A stretch of 64,000 nt of DNA from Macrosoma leucophasiata. Its lineage: Eukaryota; Arthropoda; Insecta; Lepidoptera; Hedylidae. Position numbers and translations under genes: made by a program. Location of the stretch: NCBI GenBank assembly GCA_036365455.1, contig JAWQUS010000004.1:1061501-1125500 (forward strand), in the 5' to 3' direction. This document shows, piece after piece, positions 20,952-31,906 of the stretch. Every line of letters begins with the position of its first letter. Within the stretch, counting starts at the first letter, position 1. The notes under the pieces were generated by a model. It was not told the origin of the DNA, did not search any database, and saw only the letters and a program-made list of their open reading frames with translations.

Positions 20952-21263
20952 ATCATAATCAGGGTTGCCAAATTGTAGGGAATTCTCCAAATTGCGGGGA
21001 TTTTCAAGCTGAGTGGGTGATTGGGGATTGGCATTGAGTGGGGAAAATGCGGGGATTTTGTCAACTCACCCGTTGCATTTTAGTGTCGTTTTTGCAGGGC
21101 AAAATTGATTTTTTGTAGAGTTCACGGGGTCGAAGTAGTTTTTTTTGCTCGCGCGTTCGAAAATTCTAACTATACTTTCAAATTTTCTAATTCCCCAATG
21201 CGGGGGATCGATTTAGGGTTTTGGGGAATATGGAGTGACAGCATTGGCAACCTTAATCATAAT
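20952..21263. mobile_element. hAT-type MITE, 296 bp, 8-bp target duplication
   Basis: Element 20960-21255 begins CAGGGTTGCCAAA and ends TTGGCAACCTTA, short inverted repeats. The octamer ATCATAAT lies directly on both sides (20952-20959, 21256-21263). This end type plus an 8-bp duplication indicates hAT. The interior is full of GGGGATT and GGGGAA words and has no ORF. Confidence 0.85.
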
Positions 21264-21611
21264 TAATTAACATCAGAGACTGCCACTTAGCAACTTTCAA
21301 AACAGAAGCATACACAACTGGAATCAATCCAGCTCATAACAAAAATAATGTCTCAAAGTGATCGTCTATTTTATTGCCGCTGCTAATGCACGTAGTTTAT
21401 GGCGGTATTAATAAATACAGAGACATCGATGTAGCTAAATCGATAACGGCCCATTACAGCTTGAGTCGAATCGACTCGGCTCGGGACGGGATAATGTGAA
21501 TCATGACTGATTTAGGCTGTCCGACTTGTGATAGTAAAGTGCGGTGCATACGGGTATATAATTATTTTTTTTAAATGTTATGAAATGGCAAACAAGTATA
21601 CATTTTTAACT

Positions 21612-21891
21612 GATGTTAGAGCTCCAATGACGGAGCTCGCGGGCGTAGGCACCACCGCATTACCTAATATACTTGCCGCTAAATGGTAGTGTTCAGCACT
21701 ATCGTGTTCCGGTCAGGTGGTAATGTACGGCAATGTAATTTCCGGCACAGAGGCATAACATCTTAGGCCTCAGGAGTGGCAACACATCTGCATTTTGACC
21801 TCTGGTCATTGTGTAAGTGTCTATAGGCTGCACTCATCACTTCACATAAATGTTAACTGCATGCTTGTTTGCCACTTTTATTACATGTATG
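21612..21891 (+). repeat. SINE-B, near complete
   Basis: Runs from GTTAGAGCTCCAATGACGGA to TTGTTTGCCACTTTTATTAC. Immediately upstream (21585-21611) lies a short reversed scrap of the same family's tail (ATGGCAAACAAG). Confidence 0.85.
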
Positions 21892-21907
21892 TATTCGCTA
21901 TAATAAG

Positions 21908-22503
21908 ATGTATTGGCTTCTTGGAAGATACTCTCCGCTGTCGATACACAATAAAATATTATTGTATAAGCAAGTCCTCATGCCAGTATGGACTTATGGT
22001 ATTCAGCTGTGGGGTTGTGCCAAAAAGAGCAATGTACAAATAATACAACGTTTCCAGAATAAAGTGCTCAGAGACATTGTAAATGCGCCCTGGTATGTAC
22101 GCAATAACGATCTCCATCGGGACCTGAAAATGGATTTCGTAAATAACGTTATAAGAAAATACGCCGAAGCCCATGAAAAAAGGCTTCATCATCATGTGAA
22201 TATTGAGGCTATCCAGCTCCTCGACAACACAAACCTAGTGAGAAGACTTAAGAGAACTAAACCTTTTGAGTTAGTGTAGTGTTAAAAAAAAAAAATAGTG
22301 TTAGTGACTTATTTTGCATAATCACACGAACAAAGTGACTTCCCCTTAAGACATACTAAGAAAGTGCCAGTGGACATTTACTTAGAAATAATTTTATTAG
22401 AAGTTTAAGTTAGCATAAAATTGCTTATTAGTCTTTTAGGCTAGATTGTAATTTTAATAAGGTTCAAAAAAGGACCTTACGTTAATTAAAAAAAAAAAAA
22501 AAA
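21908..22503 (+). pseudogene. 5'-truncated Jockey-like LINE, C-terminus with poly-A tail
   Basis: Frame to 22279 reads YWLLGRYSPLSIHNKILLYK, then VWTYGIQLWGCAKKSNVQII and QRFQNKVLRDIVNAPWYVRN, ending at TAG. This is the thumb and C-terminal region of Jockey-clade reverse transcriptases. About 200 bases of 3' UTR and an A-run ending near 22503 follow. The frame is open over the retained part, so the copy is young but truncated. Confidence 0.85.
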
Positions 22504-22529
22504 AACTTTTATTACATAACAAAAAAAAA

Positions 22530-22748
22530 ACAAGTTCAGTTTGATGGTCGCTAGCGGAAGAATTCTCTTCCACTAGAAGAAAGCAGTCATTGAACCGAAC
22601 AACGGCGGTAATAAATGCAATAAGGCAAGACGGGCAGCAGCGTCCTTCGATAAAGCTACCATAACTGCGATCATCAATCTGCATGCCAAAGCGTGGCGAT
22701 TATGGTATATCCCCGCCTTATGGGGAGGCTGGAATGATGACGATGATA
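22530..22748 (+). repeat. Family H RTE tail, internally deleted
   Basis: Contains GGAAGAATTCTCTTCCACTA, GCGTGGCGATTATGGTATAT and a GATGACGATGAT tail. It lacks the CTTTGTCCAGC block seen in 8807-9145. Confidence 0.6.
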
Positions 22749-23060
22749 AACATCTACATAAAAAAATAAAGATTTCAATGTAGACGTGTTGCCATTCTTG
22801 AAGCCTGAATCATCATGCCCCTGTGTCGGAAATTACGGGACCACTCATACCTTTTAGCGGCAAAGACCTACATAAGATAAAACGGTGATGCCGTCGCCCA
22901 CGAACTTCCTCCACTGAGCTAAAGGACCAAAATTCATTAAGATTACAATTGTCTGAAAAATACTTCGTGATAGATGTGTGTGACCATAGCAGTTCTGCTT
23001 CTCCCGATTACTCAACCTTGTAAATAATATCACTAGATTGTAAAAGACATAATTTATGAA

Positions 23061-23066
23061 ACTCAC
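23061..23066 (-). other. Splice donor (GTGAGT)
   Basis: On the minus strand the exon ends AAAG followed by GTGAGT, matching the consensus. The open frame runs on only 20 codons of low-quality sequence before a stop, which supports splicing here. The next exon must lie more than 23 kb away or be too small to recognise. Confidence 0.75.
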
Positions 23067-23754
23067 CTTTCGCAATCTTGTCTTCGTCCAAAGGACTCCA
23101 TCCTGGTGAATCCTTGCACTTGGGCACAGACAAGTTCAGAGGTTCGTCCTTAAACCCGAACTGCACTTTCTCCACCTCACTCTCACTAGTTCTCACTCCA
23201 CGCTGCAGCAACTGTTCTTGCAGCTTGTTCTTATGCACACTCACATTCTTCCTCTCTACTAACTCTTTTTGCACCTGAGTACTCTTTTCCTGATACGAGT
23301 ACTTCTTCTCGAAGTTTCTCTTTACGTTCATCAACTGACTAACCGTTGATCTTCTTTCCTCTCTCTTATCTAAACCTAAAATATATTCTATTGTATGCGG
23401 CGTTGGTTTTTTCGGAGGTTTCCCGTAGACATGAGGATGCCACGATGGTGAACTATCTTCTGTGTCATTTTTTATCTCCTCTCGACTCTCGTTTAAATCC
23501 GGTAATGCTTCTTTGATATCTTCAACATCATCAGCTATTACCAATTCATCTTCTTTATCATCTTCGTCAACTGTTATCTTTTCTTCTTGTACATATTCAG
23601 GACTGCCTTCTCCATATTGGAAGTCGATGCTAAACTGCTCGTTGTACCCATTATCTATAAGTCTGTCTGTGATTAGGTTCGGTGTGACGTAATTAGATAC
23701 AACAGTTTGCATGTCTCCCGTCTCTGTCACGTCGTCGCTTTCTTTCTCGCTCAT
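23067..23754 (-). CDS. Probable homeodomain transcription factor, first coding exon (paired-like, eh1 motif)
   Basis: This exon would encode the first 229 residues of a nuclear DNA-binding regulator. Visible: an acidic N-terminal half (DEDDKEDE, about 64-70); HTIEYILGL at 120-128, an eh1-type octapeptide that recruits Groucho in Rx, homeobrain and related paired-like proteins; a charged, probably helical stretch (residues 130-185); and EPLNLSV at 204-210, a PxDLS-like CtBP-binding motif. The start is supported by an in-frame TGA 12 bases upstream. Coding similarity stops at CGAAAG|GTGAGT, a perfect donor, giving a phase 1 intron. The homeodomain is not in the window. Rx-like identity is a guess; another eh1-bearing factor is possible. 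Confidence 0.6.
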
Positions 23755-24394
23755 GTGTGATACTCAGCCGAGTTTTGTACAGAAATAGTCGGTCATGTTT
23801 GTTTTTATGATTGAATTAGCATTTAATAGGCTCTCGGGATCGGGGATCGTTTGATGTCGAATGCGGCTTTGAAGTTGCTTCTCCATGCGTTTCCTGTAAC
23901 AAGGGAATGGCGATTTGAATCTTATTGAGTGTGGGGAATGGACGTCTATGATTGTCGTTACAGCTTGCTGTCTATATTTAGTGAGCACGTATTTTGTGAT
24001 CACTAATTGGATGTTAATGAACTATTTGTGTGTATAATGTGAAATATCTTAAGTGATTTTGTTTTGATGATAATTTATCTCGCGATTTTTGTTTTGTATT
24101 ATCTTACACTAATATACTTATATACTTATATATTATGTACTCACTCCTCATTTTAGTCGTGGTAATGAACAAGTATCCCTATTTCAATATATCGAACAAT
24201 TAATTGCAAGTTCATTTTCAAGAATCATAGTAATAGAAACTCATTAATTGTGGGACTTTATTTATAATACTCGATTGCGCTTTACTGATTAATACGTATT
24301 AGATACAGTCAGTGTACTCTGGTCTTTTGAAATCAATTTAATATACTTAGCATTTTTTGCGGCACCGCATCGCATAAGGTGCTCAATTATAAGA
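23755..24394 (-). promoter_or_regulatory. Upstream region of the host exon
   Basis: Unique sequence 5' of the coding start. On the minus strand CCCTTGTTACAG ends at about 23897, a plausible acceptor (pyrimidines then CAG), so the coding exon may begin with about 140 bases of 5' UTR and another non-coding exon may lie upstream. I see no certain TATA box or initiator. Confidence 0.3.
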
Positions 24395-24530
24395 TGTATT
24401 CTCAACTTATGTCTCAGAGGCATCTCCATTTTGACCTCTGGTTTCTTGTGTAGATGTCTATAGACTGCAGTAATCACTTACATCAATGTGAACTGCACGC
24501 TTAGGTATCTGCCACCTCCCTAACATAAAA
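24395..24530 (+). repeat. SINE-B, 5'-truncated
   Basis: From TATGTCTCAGAGGCATC to CCCTAACATAAAAAAA, with a short A-run. Confidence 0.75.
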
Positions 24531-24632
24531 AAATGCTTACTACTGCCAATTACGTGTTTACCTATATATATGATACTGTACTTATTGTTTGACAACCTGT
24601 TGGCGTACCTTATAAATAAATAAATATACTAC

Positions 24633-24820
24633 GGAACTGGTGAGAAGGCGTCGGGACATGACGACCCCATTTCCATTAGGGTAATAAATAGATATAATAA
24701 CGCGAGATGGGCAGGATATTCCCCCTAATGATACGCATCACTGTTGTACGAGTAAGCGTCTTTGAGGAAGGCTTAGTCCTGCAGTGTGACGTGTTTTAGG
24801 CTGGAGTGATGACTACGAAA
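24633..24820 (+). repeat. Family H RTE tail
   Basis: Runs from GAGAAGGCGTCGGGAC through GGGCAGGATATTCCCCCTAA to GTTTTAGGCTGGAGTGATGA, parallel to the reverse of 8807-9130. Confidence 0.6.
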
Positions 24821-25312
24821 CTTTTCCTTTGTTAAACCGTCAAACTAATACAAATTATCTTTTTTTTACTGTTCCATATAAATATTATAAAACCATTTGG
24901 TACTAGGTTTTAATAACCTTTTAGTGCAATAATAAAAATACATTATAATATTATAATGCATGTATCTTCCAGCTTTATCCCTCCCTATCTACTCATTGTA
25001 AAAGAGGCACAAACCTAAGCAAAAACGCTAAACTCGAAAACACAACTTTTCATGGCTAAGCAAAGATATTCCATAGAACGCATCGCTAAATCAAAAGCTG
25101 AAATCACAATTCATACCTAACATGAAACAACAGTACATTGAAGTGCAACCCTCAAATCCGTGCTGTATCTGCCACCCCGCCCCCCTGGCCCCTCGTCCTC
25201 CCATAGGGTTGCCAGACGGCCGGGCAATCAGGGATTTACCCAGAATTTAACCTCTCCTGTCCAGTCTCTTAAGGCGTGACGTTTTCACTGGTAGAGGAGA
25301 GGTAGACTACTA

Positions 25313-25595
25313 TACTGGTGGTAGAGCTAAGCTAAGCAGTGACGGAGTTCGCGGGCGTAGGCACCACCGCATTACCTAATATACTTGCCGCTAAATGGTA
25401 GTTTACATTATCGTGTTCCGGTCAGGTGGTAATGTACGGTCCTGTAATTTTCGGCACAGACGCATATCACCATAGGCCTCAAGAGTGGTAACGCATCTGC
25501 ATTTTGACCTAGGTCTTTGTGTAAGTGTCTTTAGGCTGAAGTCATCACTGAACTGTATGTTTATTTGCCACTTCCATTACATAAAAAAGATGTTT
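25313..25595 (+). repeat. SINE-B with short inserted duplication
   Basis: Near-complete copy from ACTGGTGGTAGAGC to the tail TTCCATTACATAAAAAAG. A GCTAA stutter (AGCTAAGCTAAGCAG) replaces the usual AGCTCCAG near the start. Confidence 0.85.
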
Positions 25596-25997
25596 TCTGC
25601 TAGTATAGTCACTCAACCGAAAAGCGGTCAATCCGGTCAAATAGAACGGTAGTTAATGCAATAACGCGAGACTGGCACCAGCGTCCTGCGCTGCGATAAA
25701 ACTACCGCCATTGAAAACGTTACGCATTCCAAGCGTGAGTAATACGGTATATCCTCCCATATGATCCAATAAAGCAACTTTGGGGGATACTTATGTTTAG
25801 CAGTGGATGTAATGGTGGAGATCTAAACCATCGCATTATTTTCTTTCTTTATTTATTTCATTACCTAATATATGTACTGCTAAATAACAGCATTCAGTGC
25901 TATCGTGTTCCGGTCATTTACAGCCCCATAATTTCTGGGACAGATTAGCATTCGCAATGCACCTACATTAAAAAGTATATATGATATTAGTCACTTT

Positions 25998-26103
25998 CAT
26001 GATGAAGGTAGATGAGGCACAGGAGGTGTGTCAGGACCGGAATATCTGGCGCTTCACACTCTGCCTACCCCGTTAGAGACTTGGCGTAAAGATACATACA
26101 TAC
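25998..26103 (+). pseudogene. RTE C-terminal scrap and tail
   Basis: Reads MMKVDEAQEVCQDRNIWRF and then the CTCTGCCTACCCCGTTAGAG tail ending in CATACATACT. Matches the end of 17998-18262. Confidence 0.7.
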
Positions 26104-26689
26104 TTTCATGATATAGGTACAAAAAATATAAGTAAGGATATAATACGACTCGATAAAAGTTTTAGCGCTAGTAAAATTGTCCCGGAAATGATAAGGATTC
26201 TTCTGGCCAACCCCTGTTCGCTCGACTTTTCTAATTATAAAAAAAATAATATGCATATATAATATAACCAGATAAAAGTTTAGTAAGTTTAGATTTAGTT
26301 TACTAGAAATGTCCCAAAAATGGAAACCCCGTTTCTGGCAACCCTATAACCCGGCCCCTCGTTCGTCGCCCGGCCGCACGCACACCGAAAAACAGTCGCT
26401 TACACAGCCATCAGTAAACGCTGATTGATTTTTATTGCCGCGAATCAGGGTTGTCACTTACGACGTTTAAATTCAAATTATTTTTTTAATATGCAGAATA
26501 ACACACAACCCCGCGATAACCATCACAGAAGAAAAACAACGCAAGTTTCAAGGCAACAATGAAATGAATCTTCATTTTGATCTCCATATGCCACCTCTTT
26601 TCCTTCATAGCTACTCCGTAGGCTTAATCTGTTAATCTGTTAGGTATGACTGTACAAATCTGTGCTACGAATTACGAAGACGTAGTTAC

Positions 26690-27110
26690 ATTACCACCTG
26701 ACCAGTACATAATAGAACTGAACTAATGTAGAGGTAAGTCGATGAGGTAATGCGGTGTTTAGGTACTAAGCTCCCGAACTCCGTCACCGGAAATTTTCCA
26801 CGAAACTTTAAAAAATATTATAATGTGTCCATGGTAGCTGAAACGCGACCGAAACGTCGGGTAAGAGAAGAAGTTGGAAGTAGTGGTATACGCGAGAAAA
26901 GCCGCAAATATGATTTTTACAGTGTTTGAAGCCGAAAACCTTCGAAAACGTTTAATATAATTATTCTTAGTGACAACCCTAAGCCACAATTGAAACAAAA
27001 CCGAGTGTGATCGGAGTGGGAGGCACGTCATATCGCATCACAAATGCATCGCGATTCGCAATACATTGTTGCGGTGCGTCATGACGTCATAATGCGATTT
27101 TGTGTTTGGA
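26690..27110. repeat. Old SINE-B scrap, PLE terminal fragment and short inverted repeat
   Basis: A degraded SINE-B (minus) lies at 26690-26795. The PLE-type block at 26825-26965 carries GCGACCGAAACGTCGGGTAA. Then 27035-27105 holds an imperfect inverted repeat (ATCGCATCACAAATGC versus GCGATTTTGTG) with a TGACGTCA palindrome near 27085. Confidence 0.55.
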
Positions 27111-27290
27111 TAACTATTAACAATCAATGTCATAAGCTTTAAGACAAAGCTTAATAACACACAAGATTAGGTTCGGTTGCATCAAAATATTTGTTAAATT
27201 AATGGTTAAATAAAGTCAATGTGTCACGTCCGTGGTCACAAGCAGACTGAACATCGTCGAATCAGTCTAATGACGTCATAACTTTAACTG

Positions 27291-27469
27291 TAAGCGCCCT
27301 AACGCACTAGCGGTGAGCCGCGGGAACGGGTAGCCGCGCGGCTACCCGCTTTTACGGTTTAATATGCAACCGCCTCTTATTGTACGCACTATACATAACA
27401 GGGGATTGCATATTAAATTGTAAAATCGGTAAGCTACGCGGCTAACCGCTAGTGCGGTAGGGCGTTTAG
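27291..27469. mobile_element. MITE, 179 bp, long inverted repeats
   Basis: Left TAAGCGCCCTAACGCACTAG and right, reversed, TAAACGCCCTACCGCACTAG pair over about 75 bases with mismatches. A perfect internal palindrome GGGTAGCCGCGCGGCTACCC sits at 27329-27348. It is strongly GC-rich compared with the flanks. Confidence 0.75.
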
Positions 27470-27754
27470 TTGTTACCGTGCAAAAAGCGCTATCTGTCAG
27501 ATATTGCCCGTGACCAGCCACGGTGTGCTCAACAATAAATATTGCACATCGAGCCTAGGAAGGAGACTTCGGCTTATTTCACGTACCTATTTGACGTTTG
27601 TCGATTTTGATCAAGTTTTGACCAATCCCGGACTGTCAGTGCTTACGTAGGCAGTGTGCAGCAGAGATAACGCTCTACGTAGTCGAAACGAGCCGATCGT
27701 CTCTGTCGTAGGCTCGATGTCCATTATTAATTGTTGAGTACATACTGTATGAAT

Positions 27755-27870
27755 ACTACGACGGTAGCTGGAAAGCGACCGAAACGTCGGGTAACAGAGG
27801 AAGTTGGGAGTGAGAAAATTCGCAAATATAATTTCTACAATGCATGAGGCTCGCGAAAACCTGCGAAAAC
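27755..27870 (-). repeat. PLE terminal fragment
   Basis: Contains GCGACCGAAACGTCGGGTAA and GCGAAAACCTGCGAAAACGTT, nearly parallel to 26825-26965 and in the same direction 930 bases away. The two are old copies of one PLE terminal region. Confidence 0.6.
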
Positions 27871-27994
27871 GTTGATGTTTTGTTCATTAGTAGATAGATA
27901 CTCTTTTATAATATTATTTAGATACTACACATATATCTATTCACAAATCATTCATTTATTCACTGGGAAACATTATAATTATTACAGACTAACG

Positions 27995-28165
27995 GCCCGC
28001 CCCGGCTTCGCCCGCGCTTCTCCGCTGGTATTAGTTATAGCGTGATGACATATAGCCTAAAAAGCGCTGTCAATTAGCCTTCCTCGATAAATGGGCTATC
28101 TAACACTGACAGAACTTTTCAAATCGGAAAAAATGAGATTAGCGCTTTCAAGCAAACAAACAACT
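27995..28165. repeat. LINE-end-like repeat
   Basis: Begins CGGCCCGCCCCGGCTTCGCC and continues with CTATCTAACACTGACAGAAC and TTTTCAAATCGG, words shared with 30310-30555 in reverse. This is a widespread type of lepidopteran LINE end; no coding. Confidence 0.5.
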
Positions 28166-28189
28166 CTTCAGCTTTACACAGATACTCGT

Positions 28190-28317
28190 AAGGCATCTGC
28201 ATTTTGACCTCTGGTCATTGTGTGGTTGTCTATAGGCTGCAGTCATCACTTAACATCAATGTGAACTGCATGCTTATTTGCCACTTTCATTACATAAAAA
28301 AAAAAAAAAAAAAAATT
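28190..28317 (+). repeat. SINE-B, 5'-truncated with long A-tail
   Basis: Starts at AAGGCATCTGCATTTTGACC and ends in an uninterrupted A-run of about 20. The clean tail indicates a fairly recent insertion and shows that SINE-B moves with a poly-A terminus. Confidence 0.85.
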
Positions 28318-28607
28318 AGTTAGGTATTATTTTGCATTTTGGCGCGTTTTTATAGAGTTCATTAAATTATTTGTTACTAGCAGCTGCCCGCAACGTCGTC
28401 TGCGTGAAGGCTCTACAGCACCAAACATACCTAAGATGCCAGTGTCGCTTTAGCATTATAAGCAAACAACTTTTAAAATAGTATTAAATTAAAAGTATAA
28501 GTTTTTTTGCAAGCGAAGTAAGTGAAGGGAGTCATATGGGAATCCTGCTGAGTTCAGTCATAAGATGTGACTAAAGGAAATAGAGAAAATAGCGAAGAAA
28601 AGAAAAT

Positions 28608-29445
28608 AGCAACACCGGGGGAGTTGCCAACGCGCTGCCAGCCCTGAAGGACTCCTTTGACGCCATTTTGAAGAACCTCTTAATGTAGCACCGAGGGAAC
28701 ACCTCAGAGGGAAGTTCGTTCCACAATTTACACGTTCTGGGCAAGAACGAACGTGAAAACCGCACCGTTGAGCACTGCCAGATGTCCAGTCGGTGTGGGT
28801 GGAACTTCTCTCTTCGGCGGGTAGTACGGTGTAGGAAAATAGATGGTAGCACCATGTCAAACAGTTCAGCAGAGCACTCACCAGTGTAGAGACGGAACAA
28901 CACGCACATACTCCCAATGTCTCTGCGTAGGCTCAGATGTTCGAGCCTGTCAGTAAGTCCTGAATCGTTAACAATACGAACGGCGCGTTTTTGTAGGGAG
29001 TCAAGTGGACCAAGCTAGTATTTGGGGGCTCCCGCCCACAAATGAGTATGAGTAGTAGTAGCTGCCCCGAAGTAAAAGTGAATACTGCCTGGCTTTGTTA
29101 AGCACCCCTAGCTTTGTGGATGCCAACTTGGTCTTACACTCAATGTGACTCCCGAATTGCACTTCGTTCGATATGTCAACGCCCAGGATACAGATACTCT
29201 TACCAACGGCGATCGGAATGCCCTGGAACTGTGGTGCTACAATGCATGGCGTTTTTTTAGCGGTGAACGTGCAGACTTGTGTCCTCGAGGGGTTGAACTG
29301 CATTAAATTAAGTCGACCCCAATCCGAGACCCGCTCCAGAGAGTGCTCGATTTCAGACACAAGTCTAGTCCTTCTTTCCTCGATAAGTGTCCGAGAGGCA
29401 TTTGCACGGCTAGTGTAGTGTGCATATCCCGTACTATCATCGGTC
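28608..29445 (-). pseudogene. Non-LTR reverse transcriptase fragment, duplicate of 4995-5840
   Basis: Nearly identical to the LINE remnant at 4995-5840, including the same internal deletion near 29030. On the minus strand it starts inside the palm motif (DDSTGYAHYTSRANASR) and reads the thumb (SEIEHSLERVSDWGRLNLMQ) and the C-terminal domain in shifted frames. Unlike its partner it lacks both the upstream RT sequence and the element's own 3' end (cut at about 28608), so it is truncated at both sides. Confidence 0.85.
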
Positions 29446-30309
29446 TAGTTATTTATTATAAATAATCGTACAAAACTTAAAATCAATAGTTAGTGCATCA
29501 ACCTATATTCTCTTAAATAAAAGCAAATTAGACAAAAACAAAACATTTTAATGATCTAAAAAACAATTTGTTATACTGTTAATCAAATTATTTGTTTCTC
29601 AACACTTCACAATCGCCAACAGATACAATCCGTAAGAAAAAATAATGTCAAATGGAATCAAAAGACGTTTTTCGTAAATAAAAACATTAATCCAGGAAAT
29701 GTTACTATTAAGTTGCTTTTGAACGTCAAACGACCATATTGGATTCGCTACTGGAGACTTCCGAGGGCATCTATTAAAATTATAATCTATGCCCGACTTT
29801 ACTTTCTGTAGTTGTAGAAATCTTGAACTCTATTCCGTTGCGTTAAAGTTGAAATTTGAGTGATTTGTTAAGGCTGGGTGCACATTTAAGTGTGTTCACA
29901 TATCAAAGGGCCCACACACATCGTACTTCCGTAACTTTGTACGACCCGGTATCGATTAATTTTATAATCTGTGAACGTAACATCGGCGAGCCTTTCGTTT
30001 GCTTCATTTCTATGCGCCCTGTTGATCTTCGGTTGTTCCTTTTTTAAACTTAACTGATGACATAGTTTCAGCACAGTATAAGTACAAAACGCGTTCGTTT
30101 TCTTTACACTGTGGTTTCAGTGTAGAAGATGTGACTTCAGTTCCCACCTCTGAGGCATAATCGGCGTCCGTGAGCTCCGTCACTGCAGCTCTACCACCCG
30201 TAATAAAACTGTCTCCAATACAAAAATTTTACGATATAGGTACTTGGTGTGTTTCTACATGAGCTAATCTTTTGCAAATAAGATTACCCCATTTTATTAA
30301 AATCTAAAC
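29446..30309. other. Mostly unique; small SINE-B scrap
   Basis: No gene recognised. A minus-strand SINE-B 5' scrap lies at 30125-30203 (GAGCTCCGTCACTGCAGCTC, CTACCACC). Confidence 0.5.
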
Positions 30310-30555
30310 TAGTAAGTATTATAAAGCTGAAGAGTTTGTTTGTTTGTTTGAACGCGCTAACCTCAAAAACTACTGGTCCGATTTGAAAAATTATTTCAGT
30401 GTTAGACAGTTCGTTTATTGAGGAAGGCTTTAGGCCATATATCATCACGCTAAGGCCAATAGGAGCGGAGCACCAAAGAAGAATGTTTCAAAATCGGGGG
30501 ATTGCCCAATGTCACTTTTCCACGCAAACGAAGTCGCGGGCACAGCTGGAAACGT
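30310..30555. repeat. LINE-end-like repeat
   Basis: Starts with AAAGCTGAAGAGTTTGTTTG, includes CTACTGGTCCGATTTGAAAA, and ends ACGAAGTCGCGGGCACAGCT. Related to 27995-28165 (reverse) and to the terminus at 62985-63005. Confidence 0.55.
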
Positions 30556-30632
30556 AATAAAACTATTTTTTAGGTTAGGTTTTTCAAAAATTGTATTACA
30601 TCAATATACCTACCACAAAACTACAAAAACAC

Positions 30633-30943
30633 TTAAGCATCACGGCACACCACCGGCCGCGGCGGACCGGAGGTGAGTAGCCATAGCGTTTATTACCGAT
30701 GCAAAACATGTCTTCTGTCATTTTTTGCGGGGGGTAAAACGTGTGACACACACACACTACAAAAATCGTCTATTAGTACGAAACTCACACCTTGACTTTA
30801 TCAAAATACATAAACAATCTCACGCACACATTAAAACATCTAGGCGACAGGCATAGGCACATTTGTTCTTGTACTTTGACAGAGGGGAAATCCTGCATAT
30901 GGCTACTCTCCTCCGGTCCGCCGCGGCCGGTGGCCCGTGTTGT
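30633..30943. mobile_element. MITE-D copy 2
   Basis: TTAA at 30633-30636, then an element whose ends carry inverted CCACCGGCCGCGGCGGACCG and CGGTCCGCCGCGGCCGGTGG. The interior has GTGACACACACACACTACAA and ACTCACACCTTGACTTT. The right TTAA is not intact. Confidence 0.8.
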
Positions 30944-31158
30944 ATTTCAATAATTTTGTCGATATTCAGTTATAGTTAGTCGATTAAATATGACAAAGAA
31001 ACTAATGCGTAGCGTATTTAAAAAAAAAAATGATCCACTTTATAATACAGCTTATATGGTCTATACCTCCGTTATTCATTAAGTGTACCAATTAATAACT
31101 TAATTAAGCAATAAACATAGAGGTGGAGATTACGTTAGGTAATAAGTATAACTTTTAT

Positions 31159-31745
31159 TGGTGGTAGAGCTCAGATCTCGGTGCTCGCGGGCGTAGGCAC
31201 GATCGCATTACCTAATCTATCCGCCAAATGGAAGTGTTCAGCACTATTGTATTTCAGTTAATGGTAATGTATTGCCCCGAAGTAACTATCACAGAGACAA
31301 CAACTAAGGTCTGGCAACATAGCTGGCAAGGGTGGCAACGCACAACCCCTGGTCTTTGTGTGAGTGTCGTGAGTGTCTATAGGCTGTAGTCATCTCATAA
31401 CATCAATGTTTTTTTTTTTTTTTTATATATTGGAAGTGGTAAACAAGCATGCAGTTCACATTGATGTTAAGTGATGACTGCAGCCTATAGACACCCACAC
31501 AAAGACCAAGGTCAAAATGCAGATGCGTTACCACTCCTGAGGCCTAAGGTCTTATGCCTCTGTGCCGGAAATTACAGGGCCGTACATTACCACCTGACCG
31601 GAACACGACAGTGTTGAACACTACCATTTAGCGGCATGTATATTAGGTAATGCGGTGGTGCCTACGCCCGCGAGCTCCGTCACTGGAGCTCTACCACCAG
31701 TAATGAATGCAATGAATGTGAACTGCATGCTCGTTTGCCACCTGA
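31159..31745 (+). repeat. SINE-B (plus) split by a SINE-B (minus)
   Basis: The host copy runs 31159-31408 and resumes at about 31712-31745 (GTGAACTGCATGCTCGTTTG). Inserted at its CATCAATG word is a complete reverse copy (31409-31705) led by a T-run of about 16. The order of insertion is unambiguous: the minus copy is younger. Confidence 0.85.
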
Positions 31746-31906
31746 ATTAGGTACATTAAATTTTGTTTCTAAACAATACCTATTTCTTACTGTCCATATA
31801 GTTTTTATTATTGCACCCCTACTATCAGTATCCCACTACCTCAAGGTTGACTGGTAGAGAATGCCCTATGGCATTAAGTCCGCCTTATGTACTAGGTGCA
31901 TTAAAG

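Larger units (their letters stand above)
25202..26348. mobile_element. hAT-like element or composite (1.15 kb)
   Basis: Ends ATAGGGTTGCCAGA and its exact reverse complement TCTGGCAACCCTAT. No convincing 8-bp duplication is seen next to the ends, so this is less secure than 20960-21255. It contains a full SINE-B (25313-25595), a family H tail (25606-25815), a SINE-B scrap (25860-25980) and an RTE tail (25998-26103). Confidence 0.5.

Noticed and set aside
1..23066. Homeodomain exon of the minus-strand gene
   Set aside because: I looked for a reversed WFQNRRAKW-type block and found none; the remaining exons are probably outside the window.
26759..27031. 90-codon minus frame
   Set aside because: Runs through an old SINE-B scrap and a PLE terminal fragment; no independent coding evidence.
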